Positions 17,111-24,939 of a stretch of DNA of 53,523 nt are shown piece after piece. The stretch is from Candidatus Avoscillospira avicola (GTDB lineage Bacteria > Bacillota > Clostridia > Oscillospirales > Oscillospiraceae): positions 1-53,523 of the forward strand of contig DVHE01000046.1 in the NCBI GenBank assembly GCA_018712245.1, in the 5' to 3' direction. The notes beneath the pieces were generated by a model. That model saw only the letters and a list, made by a program, of their open reading frames with translations. It made no database searches and was not told the origin of the DNA. Position 1 is the first letter of the stretch. Every line of letters starts with the position of its first letter. Position numbers and translations under genes: made by a program.

Positions 17111-18205
17111 TCAGATCAGACGGTTTTCCCGGGATGCAAGGTATTTCTTGACCATCAGCGCCACCTTGAAAATGATGGCATGGTCAAACTCCCTGAGATC
17201 CAGGCCCGTGAGCTTTTTGATCTTCTCCAGGCGATAGACCAGGGTATTGCGGTGGACAAAGAGCTTGCGGGAGGTCTCGGAGACGTTGAGGTTGTTCTCA
17301 AAGAACTTGTTGATGGTGAAGAGCGTCTCCTGATCCAGGGAGTCGATGGAGTTCTTCTTGAAGACCTCCGAGAGGAAGATCTCGCACAGCGTGGTGGGAA
17401 GCTGGTAGATCAGCCGACCGATGCCCAGGTTTTCATAGGTGATGATGCTCTTCTCGGTATCGAACACCTTGCCCACCTCAATGGCAGTCTGGGCTTCTTT
17501 ATAGGCATCGGCCAACTCGCGCAGATGGCCCGCCACGGTGGAGATGCCGATGACCGTCTTGATAAACAGCTCGGACTTGAGGGTCTCCTCAATCTCCTGC
17601 GCCATTTTGTAGAGCTCAGCGGTGTCGGTGTTGGCGGTGATCTGCTTGACCACAGCGATGTCGGTCTCGTTGATGTTGAGGACGAAGTCCTGCTGCTTGT
17701 CGGGGAACATCCCCTGGACGACGTCCACCGCGGCCACGTCAGCCCGGCCCACCTGGCGGATCAGCAGCACCGAACGGGGCAGATCGGTGGTAAAGTGCAG
17801 CTCCTTGGCGCGGATATAGATGTCGCCCGGCAGGATATTGTCGGTGATGATGTTTTTGACAAAGGTGCCCTTGTCGTGCTTTTCCTCATAGTACGTCTTG
17901 GCGCCGTTGAGCGCCACGTACGCCATGATGCACACGCTCCGGGCCACTTCATCGTCGCCGTCCACGAAGACGGCGTAGTCGAAGTATGCGCTCCAGCTGA
18001 TCAGCGGCTTCATGGTGCGTTTGTCCACAATGACCATGGAATCCGGCGCACTGTTGAGGCGAATCACCGCCTCGGGCCATTTTTCTCCGATCATAGAGGT
18101 TTCGCTGCAGGATACGACGTTGCCGTCGGCATCGATGACGCCGATCACCCGGTCTGTGGCTTCCTTCATTTGGACGATCACGCTTTGAAACATACGGCTG
18201 GACAT
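17111..18205 (-). CDS. PucR/CdaR-type transcriptional regulator
   Basis: A 364-residue regulator. The C-terminus (about 300-358) is the PucR helix-turn-helix, with NNLNVSETSRKLFVHRNTLVYRLEKI and a conserved TGLDLREFDHAIIFKVAL. The middle (about 150-280) resembles the GGDEF-like domain of CdaR regulators. The N-terminal 140 residues contain GVIDADGNVVSCSE and could be a PAS/GAF-like sensing domain. Such proteins usually control catabolic genes in response to small molecules, but here the gene heads the ftsE-ftsX-M23-S41 group, so it may regulate envelope genes or itself. The ligand is unknown. Confidence 0.82.
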   Translation of the reverse strand: MSSRMFQSVIVQMKEATDRVIGVIDADGNVVSCSETSMIGEKWPEAVIRLNSAPDSMVIVDKRTMKPLISWSAYFDYAVFVDGDDEVARSVCIMAYVALNGAKTYYEEKHDKGTFVKNIITDNILPGDIYIRAKELHFTTDLPRSVLLIRQVGRADVAAVDVVQGMFPDKQQDFVLNINETDIAVVKQITANTDTAELYKMAQEIEETLKSELFIKTVIGISTVAGHLRELADAYKEAQTAIEVGKVFDTEKSIITYENLGIGRLIYQLPTTLCEIFLSEVFKKNSIDSLDQETLFTINKFFENNLNVSETSRKLFVHRNTLVYRLEKIKKLTGLDLREFDHAIIFKVALMVKKYLASRENRLI

Positions 18206-18262
18206 GAGTACGCCCTCCCTCTGTATTTAGAAACGATGCTATTTATACAAATCATTATTGAC

Positions 18263-18291
18263 ATGATACATCGTATTCTCATATTTTGCAA
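18263..18291 (-). promoter_or_regulatory. Candidate promoter for the PucR-ftsEX operon
   Basis: On the minus strand TTGCAA (18286-18291) and TATCAT (18263-18268) are spaced by 17 bases. This is in an A/T-rich intergenic stretch (18206-18363) with no gene. The boxes are near but not exact consensus. Confidence 0.4.
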
Positions 18292-18363
18292 GAGGGTGTT
18301 GACAATTCTCTTGAAATTGACCCATGCTTTTTGTGCTATTTTTCAAGATTTTCGTCATTAGCG

Positions 18364-19116
18364 CTAAACACCGTCGGCTCTCTCCCCGAAAACCCAGCGA
18401 CTTCCTGCTTGTGCAATATCACAAGGCGGCTCCAGCACGGTCTCCACTGCCACCTCCTGGATCTCTCCGGGCGCCAGCTGCCCCAGGGAAAGGCCGCCGA
18501 AGGAAATCCGCCGGAGATACGTCACCGGCATTCCCCGGGCAGCCAGCATCCGCCGCACCTGGTGATACATTCCCTCGTGGATATCCACCAGGCTCCGGCC
18601 CGGTCCCAGAGGAAACAGAACCGCCGGGAGGCATTGCGCTCCGTCCCCCAGGGTGAGGCCGGTCTGAAAGGCCGCCTGGTCTTCCGGTCCGGCCTGGCCG
18701 GTATGCTCAGCATAGTAGCGCTTCCAGACGTGGCGCCGGGGAGAGATGAGGTCGTGCAAGAGCGCGCCGTCGTTGGTAAAGAGCAGCAGGCCCTCGGTGT
18801 CCTTATCCAGCCGTCCCACAGGCTTGACATCCAGCCGCCGGTACTCCGCCGGCAGCAGCTCCATCACGGTTTTCTCCCGGGCGTCTTCCGTGGCGGTGAC
18901 GTACCCCGCCGGCTTGTGGAGCATCAGCAGCACCCGGCGGCGCTTTCCCACCACGGCGCCGTCCACCCTGACTTCGTCGGCAATTTCGTCCACCTTTGCC
19001 TCGGGGCTTTTGACCACGCGGCCATTGACCTCCACCCTTCCGGCTTTGATGACGGTCTTCAGCTCCCGGCGGGAAGCCACGCCGGCGTCGGAGAGGAGCT
19101 TATCCAATCGCTGCAT
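18364..19116 (-). CDS. Pseudouridine synthase (RsuA/RluB/E/F family)
   Basis: A 250-residue rRNA pseudouridine synthase. An N-terminal S4 RNA-binding domain (1-60; QRLDKLLSDAGVASRRE) is followed by the catalytic domain, with the active-site Asp in VGRLDKDTEGLLLFTNDG and the later EGMYHQVRRMLAARG. The start at 19116 gives the canonical N-terminus; upstream codons would run through the divergent DUF4830 gene. It modifies either 16S or 23S rRNA; the exact site cannot be assigned from sequence. Confidence 0.92.
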   Translation of the reverse strand: MQRLDKLLSDAGVASRRELKTVIKAGRVEVNGRVVKSPEAKVDEIADEVRVDGAVVGKRRRVLLMLHKPAGYVTATEDAREKTVMELLPAEYRRLDVKPVGRLDKDTEGLLLFTNDGALLHDLISPRRHVWKRYYAEHTGQAGPEDQAAFQTGLTLGDGAQCLPAVLFPLGPGRSLVDIHEGMYHQVRRMLAARGMPVTYLRRISFGGLSLGQLAPGEIQEVAVETVLEPPCDIAQAGSRWVFGERADGV

Positions 19117-19171
19117 ATTTGTCCACCCTTTCTCATAGGCTGTACCACCCAAAAATAACGGAGGGAAGCAT

Positions 19172-19663
19172 ATGGTGATTATGTCCGCAAGGGTCTCGAA
19201 ACGAAAGGTACTGACAGGCCTCATCGTCGCGGTGGGCGTGGTGCTGCTGCTGGTCTTCCTCCTGGGCAAAGCCGGGGAAACACCCGCTGCAGCCGCCACT
19301 GAGCCGTCCGCCACAGCCGAGATCGACGCCGGTACCAACGACGGGCGCATCGCGTTCTTGCAGTCTTTTGGCTGGGAGGTCAGCGAAACGCCCACGGAAA
19401 CCCAGGAGGTGAAAATCCCCCAGGAGTTCAACAACGTCTTCACCCGCTACAATCAGCTCCAGCAGTCGCAGAACTATGACCTGGCGCCCTACGCCGGAAA
19501 GACCGTCAAACGCTACGTCTACGCCGTCACCAACTATCCCGACGGCGCGCAGGACTGGTATGCAACGGTCCTGGTCCAGGGCGGTGAGGTGATCGGCGGC
19601 GACGTCTCCAGCACCCGCCAGGGCGGGAAAATGCACGGCTTTGCCATGCCGGAGGGCACCTAA
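19172..19663 (+). CDS. DUF4830 domain protein
   Basis: A 163-residue protein with a single N-terminal transmembrane anchor (about 12-32), a short Ala/Thr linker, then a DUF4830 domain (about 48-160): RIAFLQSFGWEV, FNNVFTRYNQLQQSQNYDL, GKTVKRYVYAV and GGDVSSTRQGGKMHGF. The family is common in Clostridia and has no known role. A GGAGGG ribosome site precedes the ATG. It is divergent from the pseudouridine synthase gene and its stop codon overlaps the stop of the convergent SLOG gene. Confidence 0.85.
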   Translation: MVIMSARVSKRKVLTGLIVAVGVVLLLVFLLGKAGETPAAAATEPSATAEIDAGTNDGRIAFLQSFGWEVSETPTETQEVKIPQEFNNVFTRYNQLQQSQNYDLAPYAGKTVKRYVYAVTNYPDGAQDWYATVLVQGGEVIGGDVSSTRQGGKMHGFAMPEGT

Positions 19664-20145
19664 AGCCACACCGGCAGCAATGTGAGGCCCCGGCGACGGG
19701 CGTAGTCCACCGTACTGCCCGTCCCGCCGCCTCCGCCGTCATAGACGGAGATCAGCACATCAGCCCGGTCCACCATGGCGCGGTTGCGCCGGAGCATGCA
19801 GCCTTGGGAATAGGCCTCTTCCAGCACTGTCACCTGATCGCAGGCCGCCAGGAGGCGGGCATGGCGGTCACAGTCCAGTTTGGACCAGCGGAGCGCCTGC
19901 TCCGGGCAGGGCAGCACAGCCTCCAGCCGCAGCGCCGGGCTGCTCTCCCGCTCCAGCAGCACCGCCTCGGCAAAATAGGTGTCGCTCCCCAGGGCCATGC
20001 CGCACAGAAACGTCCGGCAGCCCAGGGCCGCGGCCTCGCGTATTTTAACCCGCAGCAGCGCCTTGAGCGCGGCACAGCGAGGGTCCGCCTCGTTGCCGCC
20101 CCAGGGAAAGCGCTGCGGGCGGTGGCCTGTAAAGGCGCAGATCAT
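19660..20145 (-). CDS. SLOG-fold DUF1273 (YpsA-like) protein
   Basis: A 161-residue protein. It opens with ICAFTGHRPQRFPWGGNE and includes CGMALGSDTYFAEAVLLERE, the DUF1273/YpsA signature of the SLOG superfamily (Rossmann-like nucleotide- or ligand-binding fold). Bacillus YpsA affects cell division in some Firmicutes, but function here is unproven. The ATG at 20145 is chosen because the GGGAGG site lies 7 bases before it; an ATG six bases upstream would be too close. The 3' end overlaps the convergent DUF4830 stop codon. Confidence 0.82.
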   Translation of the reverse strand: MICAFTGHRPQRFPWGGNEADPRCAALKALLRVKIREAAALGCRTFLCGMALGSDTYFAEAVLLERESSPALRLEAVLPCPEQALRWSKLDCDRHARLLAACDQVTVLEEAYSQGCMLRRNRAMVDRADVLISVYDGGGGGTGSTVDYARRRGLTLLPVWL

Positions 20146-20255
20146 GGCCATGCCTCCCAGTCGTATAGACGAGCTTTTTTTCATTTGGTTCTTCCGGAAT
20201 CGCACCGGAGGACCGGAGGAACAGTATATCACACTTCCAAGCCGAAAAAAAGCGC

Positions 20256-20283
20256 TTGCAAATCTTTTTCCGCCGTGTATAAT
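20256..20283 (+). promoter_or_regulatory. Promoter of the FMN riboswitch-ribU unit
   Basis: TTGCAA (20256-20261) and TATAAT (20278-20283) are spaced by 16 bases. They lie about 25 bases upstream of the riboswitch aptamer. Confidence 0.7.
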
Positions 20284-20307
20284 GAAATTACAAACAAATG
20301 AAAAGAG

Positions 20308-20433
20308 ATGTCTTCAGGGCAGGGTGCAATTCCCGACCGGCGGTATAGTCCGCGAGCGCAAGCTGAACCGGTGTAACTCCGGTACCGACAGTAAGGCCAG
20401 TTCTGGCACGAGTCTGGATGGAAGAAGATGTGT
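20308..20433 (+). promoter_or_regulatory. FMN riboswitch (RFN element)
   Basis: The aptamer is recognisable by the conserved blocks GGGCAGGGTGCAATTCCCGA, CCGGCGGTATAGTCCGCGAGC, GAACCGGTGTAACTCCGGTACCGACAGTAAG (given here by parts, 20317-20397) and the closing GTCTGGATGGAAGAAGATG. It lies in the leader of the riboflavin transporter gene, as expected for FMN-repressed riboflavin uptake. Confidence 0.95.
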
Positions 20434-20457
20434 GATACAGATTCCCCCGATTTGTAG

Positions 20458-20496
20458 CACCTGGAAGGCATACCCTTTCAGGTGTTTGATTCTTTC
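20458..20496 (+). terminator. Riboswitch expression-platform terminator
   Basis: An 11-bp helix (CACCTGGAAGG at 20458-20468, CCTTTCAGGTG at 20474-20484) is followed by TTTGATTCTTTC. It probably forms when FMN is bound and stops transcription before ribU. The ribosome site GGGAGG follows at 20498-20503. Confidence 0.7.
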
Positions 20497-20510
20497 GGGA
20501 GGTCTTTTTT

Positions 20511-21257
20511 ATGAACGAATTCCTGCAAACCGTGGCGGAGAATGTCACATTTCTCCTCACCTGCCTGGGCATTTTCCTGGCCCTGGTACTGCTGGCCGTG
20601 GCTGCCGAGCGATTTTTGCTGCCGGCCCACCGCAAGCTCTCCCCCGCGCGAAGCGTGAGCTTTGTTGCCATCTTTGCCGCGCTGGGCGGCGTCTTGATGT
20701 TCTTCGAGATCCCGCTGTTCTTCGCCCCCAGCTTTTATGAGATGGACCTGAGCGAGCTTCCGGTGCTGATCTGCACCTTCTACCTGGGCCCCGTGGCCGG
20801 CGTGGTCTGCGAGTTCCTCAAGGTGGTCATCAAGCTGCTGCTCAAGGGCACCTCCACCGCCTTCGTGGGCGACTTCGCCAACTTCGTCGTGGGCTGCGCC
20901 ATGGTGCTGCCCGCCTCCATGGTCTACCACATCCGCAAGAGCAAGAAGACGGCCCTGATCGGCCTGGCCGTCGGCACCCTGGTGATGACCGTGTTCGGCA
21001 GCGCGTTCAACGCCCTCTACCTCATCCCCAAGTTCGCCCAGCTCTTCCATATGCCCCTGGACGCCATCATCGCCATGGGTACCGAGGTCAACGCCTCCAT
21101 CCACAGCGTCTGGACCCTGGTCCTCTTTGCGGTGGTACCCTTCAATCTGCTCAAGGGCGTCGTGGTCTCGGCGCTGACGCTGCTCCTTTACAAGCGCGTA
21201 GAGCGGCTGTTCTTCCGAAGCAGCGCTCCCAGTGCCCAGGCTCACACCTCATTGTAA
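20511..21257 (+). CDS. ribU: Riboflavin ECF transporter S component RibU
   Basis: A 248-residue membrane protein that binds riboflavin and delivers it through the shared ECF energising module. A first extra helix (about 13-35) precedes the six-helix ECF core, which shows FAALGGVLMFFEIPLFFAPSFYEMDLSELPVLI in the usual place (about 60-92), LKVVIKLLLKGTSTAFVGDFANF and FGSAFNALYLIPKFA. Family length is usually about 190-210, so the N-terminal helix is an extension. The FMN riboswitch in the leader supports the substrate. No ECF ATPase genes are nearby, as is normal for group II ECF systems. Confidence 0.94.
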   Translation: MNEFLQTVAENVTFLLTCLGIFLALVLLAVAAERFLLPAHRKLSPARSVSFVAIFAALGGVLMFFEIPLFFAPSFYEMDLSELPVLICTFYLGPVAGVVCEFLKVVIKLLLKGTSTAFVGDFANFVVGCAMVLPASMVYHIRKSKKTALIGLAVGTLVMTVFGSAFNALYLIPKFAQLFHMPLDAIIAMGTEVNASIHSVWTLVLFAVVPFNLLKGVVVSALTLLLYKRVERLFFRSSAPSAQAHTSL

Positions 21258-21323
21258 AGTCCCGGCAGATGATATTTGTCACAAAGTTGTTAATTTTTTG
21301 TAACTTTTGAATTCCGCAAAGCC

Positions 21324-21360
21324 AACCGGCCAGCGCCTTGATGGCGCTGGCCGGTTTTCG
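21324..21360. terminator. Bidirectional terminator between ribU and argS
   Basis: Arms of 14 bp (21324-21337 and 21343-21356) pair perfectly around a TTGAT-type loop. The plus tail is TTCG after an internal TT and the minus tail contains TTTGC. It separates the converging ribU and argS genes. Confidence 0.7.
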
Positions 21361-21378
21361 ATACGCTACACTATATAA

Positions 21379-23136
21379 TTACATCCGCTCCGGGGCAGAG
21401 AAGCCCAGCAGATCGATGGACGTCTCCAGCACCCGGCGGGTCAGATCCATCAGGGCCACATAGCCCGCCTTTCGCGCCGCGTCAGGCTCGGCCAGAATGC
21501 GGGTCTCGTGGTAGAACTTATTGGCTACGCCGGCCAGGTCATAGACATAGGCGCAGATATCGTTGGGCGCGTTGTCCTGATAGGCGGCCCGGAGGCTGTC
21601 GGAGAAGCGGGTCAGGGTGAGCATCAGGTCCTTGGCCTCCTTGCTCTCCGACGGCAGCAGAGCCGCGCTGTCCACCGCGGCGCCGTATTTGGCCAAGATG
21701 GACTTGATGCGGACGATGGTATAGAGGATATACGGACCGGTATTGCCCTCAAAGGCCGCAAAGCGTTCCATATCGAAGATATAGTCCTTGGTGGGCTGGT
21801 TGCTGAGGTCGCCGTACTTGAGGGCCGCCAGGGCGATCCGCTGGGCCGTCTCCTCCACATCGCCTTCGTCCACCACCTGATTCTCGGTGATCTTGCGGCG
21901 GACATAGTCCGTGACCTCGCTGATGAGCCGCTCCAGGCGCATCACGCCGCCCTCGCGGGTTTTGAAGGGCTTGCCGTCCTTGCCGTTCATCGTGCCGTAG
22001 CCCAGGTGCTGCAGCTCCACGCCTTCCGGCACGATGCCGCCCTTGCGGGCAGCCCGGAACACCTGCTCAAAGTGAAGCGCCTGGCGCTTGTCGGTGACAT
22101 AGAGAACCTTGTCGGGGGTAAAGTCCCGCATCCGCTGCACCAGCGTTGCCAGGTCAGTGGTGGCATAGAGGGACGCACCGTCGGACTTGACCAGGATGCA
22201 GGGCGGCACCTCCTTGGTGTCCTCCGGCTGCTGCACCTCCACCACCAGGGCCCCCTCCGACTCAGTGACGATGCCCCGGGCCTTCATGGCCTCCAGCATC
22301 GGCGGGATGTCGGCCTGGGCGTCGCTCTCGCCCAGCCACAGGTCGAAGTGGACGTCCAGCTTCTCGTAGTTGCGCTGGAGATCCGCCTTGGAAATCCGCA
22401 TGATATGCTCCCAGATGGCCCTATAGCCCCGGTCACCGTGCTGGAGCTTGTAGGTAGCGTCGTGGGCGCGGCTGGCAAAGGCCTCGTCTACCTTGCTCTT
22501 GGCGCTGGCCGTGGGGTAAATCTCCTCCAGCTCCGCGATGGTAAAGGGCGCCTCCGCCGGATACGCACCGGTGAAAGTTGGATCAAAATACGGAAGCTCC
22601 GGCTGCCGCTCCCGCAGCTCTTCAATAATCAGGCCCATTTGCAGGCCCCAGTCGCCCAGGTGGATGTCGCCGATGACGCGGTTTCCGAAGTAACGGGCGA
22701 TGCGTTTGACGCTCTCGCCGATGATGGCGGAGCGGAGATGGCCCACGTGCAGCGGCTTTGCCACGTTGGGCCCGCCGTAGTCCATCACAATGGTCTTGGG
22801 CTGCGCCTCCGGCTCCAGGCCGAAGCTGGGAGCCTGGGCCATCTGCGCCACATAGTCCCGGAGATATCCGGGGTCCAGCGTCAAATTCAAAAAGCCGGGT
22901 TTCACAGCCTCCACCCGGGCAAACATGGTCTCGCCCTCCAGCTGCTCCGCCACAGCCTGGGCCAGCTCCAGCGGCGGGCGGTGGGCCTGCTTGGCCGCCG
23001 GCATGGCGCCGTTGCACTGGTATTCACACAGATCCGGGCGGTTGGACACGGTCACTTTGCCGAGACTTGCCTCCAGTCCCGCCGCCTCAAAGGCCTGGGA
23101 CACCCGCCGGGAAATGAGATCGATCAACTTCTCCAT
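21379..23136 (-). CDS. argS: Arginyl-tRNA synthetase
   Basis: A 585-residue class I aminoacyl-tRNA synthetase. The N-terminal Add1 domain recognises the tRNA D-loop. The HIGH motif appears as KPLHVGHLRSAIIG (about 118-131). The C-terminal anticodon-binding DALR domain ends in FSAPERM. The KMSK motif is replaced by a degenerate FKTREGGVM region, as is usual in ArgRS of this group. Length is typical. It is monocistronic, with its own promoter (23206-23234) and a downstream hairpin. Confidence 0.96.
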   Translation of the reverse strand: MEKLIDLISRRVSQAFEAAGLEASLGKVTVSNRPDLCEYQCNGAMPAAKQAHRPPLELAQAVAEQLEGETMFARVEAVKPGFLNLTLDPGYLRDYVAQMAQAPSFGLEPEAQPKTIVMDYGGPNVAKPLHVGHLRSAIIGESVKRIARYFGNRVIGDIHLGDWGLQMGLIIEELRERQPELPYFDPTFTGAYPAEAPFTIAELEEIYPTASAKSKVDEAFASRAHDATYKLQHGDRGYRAIWEHIMRISKADLQRNYEKLDVHFDLWLGESDAQADIPPMLEAMKARGIVTESEGALVVEVQQPEDTKEVPPCILVKSDGASLYATTDLATLVQRMRDFTPDKVLYVTDKRQALHFEQVFRAARKGGIVPEGVELQHLGYGTMNGKDGKPFKTREGGVMRLERLISEVTDYVRRKITENQVVDEGDVEETAQRIALAALKYGDLSNQPTKDYIFDMERFAAFEGNTGPYILYTIVRIKSILAKYGAAVDSAALLPSESKEAKDLMLTLTRFSDSLRAAYQDNAPNDICAYVYDLAGVANKFYHETRILAEPDAARKAGYVALMDLTRRVLETSIDLLGFSAPERM

Positions 23137-23205
23137 ATCAGAACTTCCTTTTCCGCAATGTTCTTCCTGCCTGCCGCGTTCCGTTCCGGCAGCATAGTAA
23201 TGTTA

Positions 23206-23234
23206 ATTATACCAAAGATTTTCCCCGTCGTAAA
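23206..23234 (-). promoter_or_regulatory. Promoter of argS
   Basis: On the minus strand TTTACG (23229-23234) and TATAAT (23206-23211) are separated by 17 bases. No T-box is visible in the 70-base leader. Confidence 0.65.
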
Positions 23235-23237
23235 GCA

Positions 23238-23756
23238 TTAAAAGAACAGCTTTGCCGTCAAAGAAGCCATGAAAAAGCCCGTGGCATCGGCAATCAGAGC
23301 CGCCGGGACGGCATAGCGGCTGCGGCGGACGCCGGCCGCGCCAAAGTAGACGCTGACTACATAGAAGGTCGTCTCCGTGCTGCCCAGCAGGATGGCCGCC
23401 GTTCGGCCGACGGGAGAATCCGGCCCGTAGGCCGCCATCAGACTGCTGCCCACGGCCAGGGCCGCACTGCCGGACACCGGGCGGATCACCATCAGCGGCA
23501 CCACCTCCGGCGGAATGCCGGTCAGCGCGCACAGCGGCGTGAGCCACCGGGTCAGCACGTCCATGGCACCGCTCTCGCGCAGCAGCGACACCGCCGCCAG
23601 CAGCACCACCAGCGCCGGTATCACTCGCTTCAGGACCGCTAATCCCTCCGCCGCACCGGTCAGCAGCAGCGTATAGGCATCCCGTTTCCCGGCCATGGCC
23701 GCGCAGCAGAGCGCCAGCAGCAGCCCCGGGATCAGCAGGTCTGTCAGGAATACCAT
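23238..23756 (-). CDS. spmB: Spore maturation protein B
   Basis: A 172-residue multi-pass membrane protein of the nucleoside-gate family. In Bacillus, SpmA and SpmB are needed for full spore core dehydration and heat resistance. It carries RVIPALVVLLAAVSLLRESGAMD, MVIRPVSGSAALAV and LGSTETTFYVVSVYFG, all SpmB hallmarks. The start at 23756 overlaps the spmA stop by 13 bases. Length matches the family (about 175). Confidence 0.94.
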   Translation of the reverse strand: MVFLTDLLIPGLLLALCCAAMAGKRDAYTLLLTGAAEGLAVLKRVIPALVVLLAAVSLLRESGAMDVLTRWLTPLCALTGIPPEVVPLMVIRPVSGSAALAVGSSLMAAYGPDSPVGRTAAILLGSTETTFYVVSVYFGAAGVRRSRYAVPAALIADATGFFMASLTAKLFF

Positions 23757-24310
23757 CGGGAAAGTACCTTGGCCGCCAGCAATCCAGCCGCCACAGAGCA
23801 GAATGACGTCACCCACACCGCCGGCAGGATGTCCAACGGCGCAGCGCTGCCCAGTCCCGCCCGAATCCCGGCTACGGTGGCGGGAATCAGCTGCACCGAG
23901 GCCGTATTCAGCACCACCAAACGGCACAGCTCGTCGGAAGCCTCCGCTCGTCCGTCTGCCATCCGTACCGCCGCCCGTATGCCCATGGGCGTTGCGGCGC
24001 TGCCCAGTCCCAGCAAATTGGCCGACACGTTGGCACTCAGGGCAGCCCGGGTCTCCCGGTCATGCCAGGCCTTCGGAAAGAGTCGGGAAAGAATGGGAGA
24101 GAGCAGGCGCGACAGCTTTTCCGAGGCACCGCTCTCCTCCATCAGCCGCGAGACGCCGCACCAAAGACACATAGGTCCCGCGATGGAGAGCGCCAGTGTG
24201 ATCCCCTGACCGGCCCCCTCCAGCAGAGCTCCGGTCAGCGTTCCGACAGAGCCGTTGGCAGCCGCGCATAGCAATGAAAGTGCCAAAAATAGTACGTAAA
24301 TCTTATCCAT
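23744..24310 (-). CDS. spmA: Spore maturation protein A
   Basis: A 188-residue membrane protein of the nucleoside-gate family, paired with SpmB. Marker blocks are GPMCLWCGVSRLMEESG, NVSANLLGLGSAATPMGIRA and VVLNTASVQLIPATV. The start at 24310 follows a GGAGGAGAGG ribosome site. The mother-cell-type -10 upstream suits its known expression during sporulation. It shows that this organism sporulates or descends from a sporulator. Confidence 0.94.
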   Translation of the reverse strand: MDKIYVLFLALSLLCAAANGSVGTLTGALLEGAGQGITLALSIAGPMCLWCGVSRLMEESGASEKLSRLLSPILSRLFPKAWHDRETRAALSANVSANLLGLGSAATPMGIRAAVRMADGRAEASDELCRLVVLNTASVQLIPATVAGIRAGLGSAAPLDILPAVWVTSFCSVAAGLLAAKVLSRWYS

Positions 24311-24331
24311 ACCCTCTCCTCCGTTATTTGT

Positions 24332-24339
24332 ATAATATG
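24332..24339 (-). promoter_or_regulatory. Candidate sigma-E -10 element of spmAB
   Basis: On the minus strand this reads CATATTAT, close to the sigma-E -10 consensus (CATAnnnT), about 22 bases before the spmA start. An ATA trinucleotide lies 15 bases upstream of it as a possible -35 core, slightly short of the usual 16-18. Confidence 0.3.
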
Positions 24340-24447
24340 TATTTAATTTCCTTATATCGTTCAAAAAACAGACGTTTTACACAATTTATCTCTAGTCAGG
24401 TGTCCGAAAATAGTGAATTAACTCTATAGACGATTGACTGTTCTTCC

Positions 24448-24456
24448 TGTTATAAT
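24448..24456 (+). promoter_or_regulatory. Extended -10 promoter of the AbrB-type gene
   Basis: TGTTATAAT is a perfect extended -10 (TGnTATAAT). A weak -35 (TAGACG) lies 18 bases upstream. It would start transcription about 35-40 bases before the gene. Confidence 0.6.
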
Positions 24457-24499
24457 GGTCTAAATCGACTAATGGCTTTTCGTTGCGCCGGAAGGATGT

Positions 24500-24751
24500 G
24501 TGTCAATTTTGAAATCGACAGGGATCGTAAGAAAAGTGGACGAATTGGGCCGGATCGTTTTGCCCATCGAACTGCGCCGTACTTTGGATATCGGCGAAAA
24601 GGATGCGTTAGAAATCTATGTGGATGGTGGCTCGATTATTTTGAAAAAATACGCCCCGTCCTGTGTGTTCTGTAACGACACCAACGGTGTTACCACCTAC
24701 AAAGGTAAAAACGTCTGCGCTGCTTGTATGCGTGAGCTGAAGCGGCTTTGA
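24500..24751 (+). CDS. AbrB/SpoVT-family transition-state regulator
   Basis: An 83-residue DNA-binding protein. Residues 4-45 are a swapped-hairpin AbrB domain (KSTGIVRKVDELGRIVLP, LRRTLDIGEKDALEIYVDGG). The C-terminal 30 residues carry CVFC and CAAC, a possible four-cysteine zinc site often seen in clostridial AbrB proteins. The start is uncertain: the GTG at 24500 lies only 3 bases after the GGAAGGA ribosome site, while a TTG at 24509 gives the family's usual KSTG start at better spacing. Small regulators of this type control stationary-phase and sporulation genes. Confidence 0.88.
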   Translation: MSILKSTGIVRKVDELGRIVLPIELRRTLDIGEKDALEIYVDGGSIILKKYAPSCVFCNDTNGVTTYKGKNVCAACMRELKRL

Positions 24752-24772
24752 TCCCAGCAGACGCATAACGCA

Positions 24773-24852
24773 AAACGCGCCGTCCATCCAAAGAGATGGG
24801 GCGCGTTTCAATTTCCGCCGCACCTCATGGTGCGGCGGTTTATTTTGTTTTT
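24773..24852 (+). terminator. Two tandem terminator hairpins after the AbrB-type gene
   Basis: The first stem pairs AAACGCGC (24773-24780) with GCGCGTTT (24801-24808). The second has perfect 10-bp arms (24815-24824 and 24829-24838) followed by TTTATTTTGTTTTT, a textbook terminator. Confidence 0.85.
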
Positions 24853-24884
24853 CAGGCCGAACTGCCCGCGGACTGACGCAGGGC

Positions 24885-24929
24885 AAGGAAAATACAGCAA
24901 AACACCGCGCCCAGGTTTGGGCGCGGTGT
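24885..24929 (-). terminator. Terminator of the malic enzyme gene
   Basis: Perfect 11-bp arms (24902-24912 and 24919-24929) are followed on the minus strand by TTTTGCTGTATTTT. It lies 11 bases past the malic enzyme stop. Confidence 0.8.
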
Positions 24930-24939
24930 CAGAGCGTGG

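Noticed and set aside
23137-23205. Possible T-box upstream of argS
   Set aside because: The leader is only about 60-70 bases and shows no specifier stem or TGG-containing T-box sequence.
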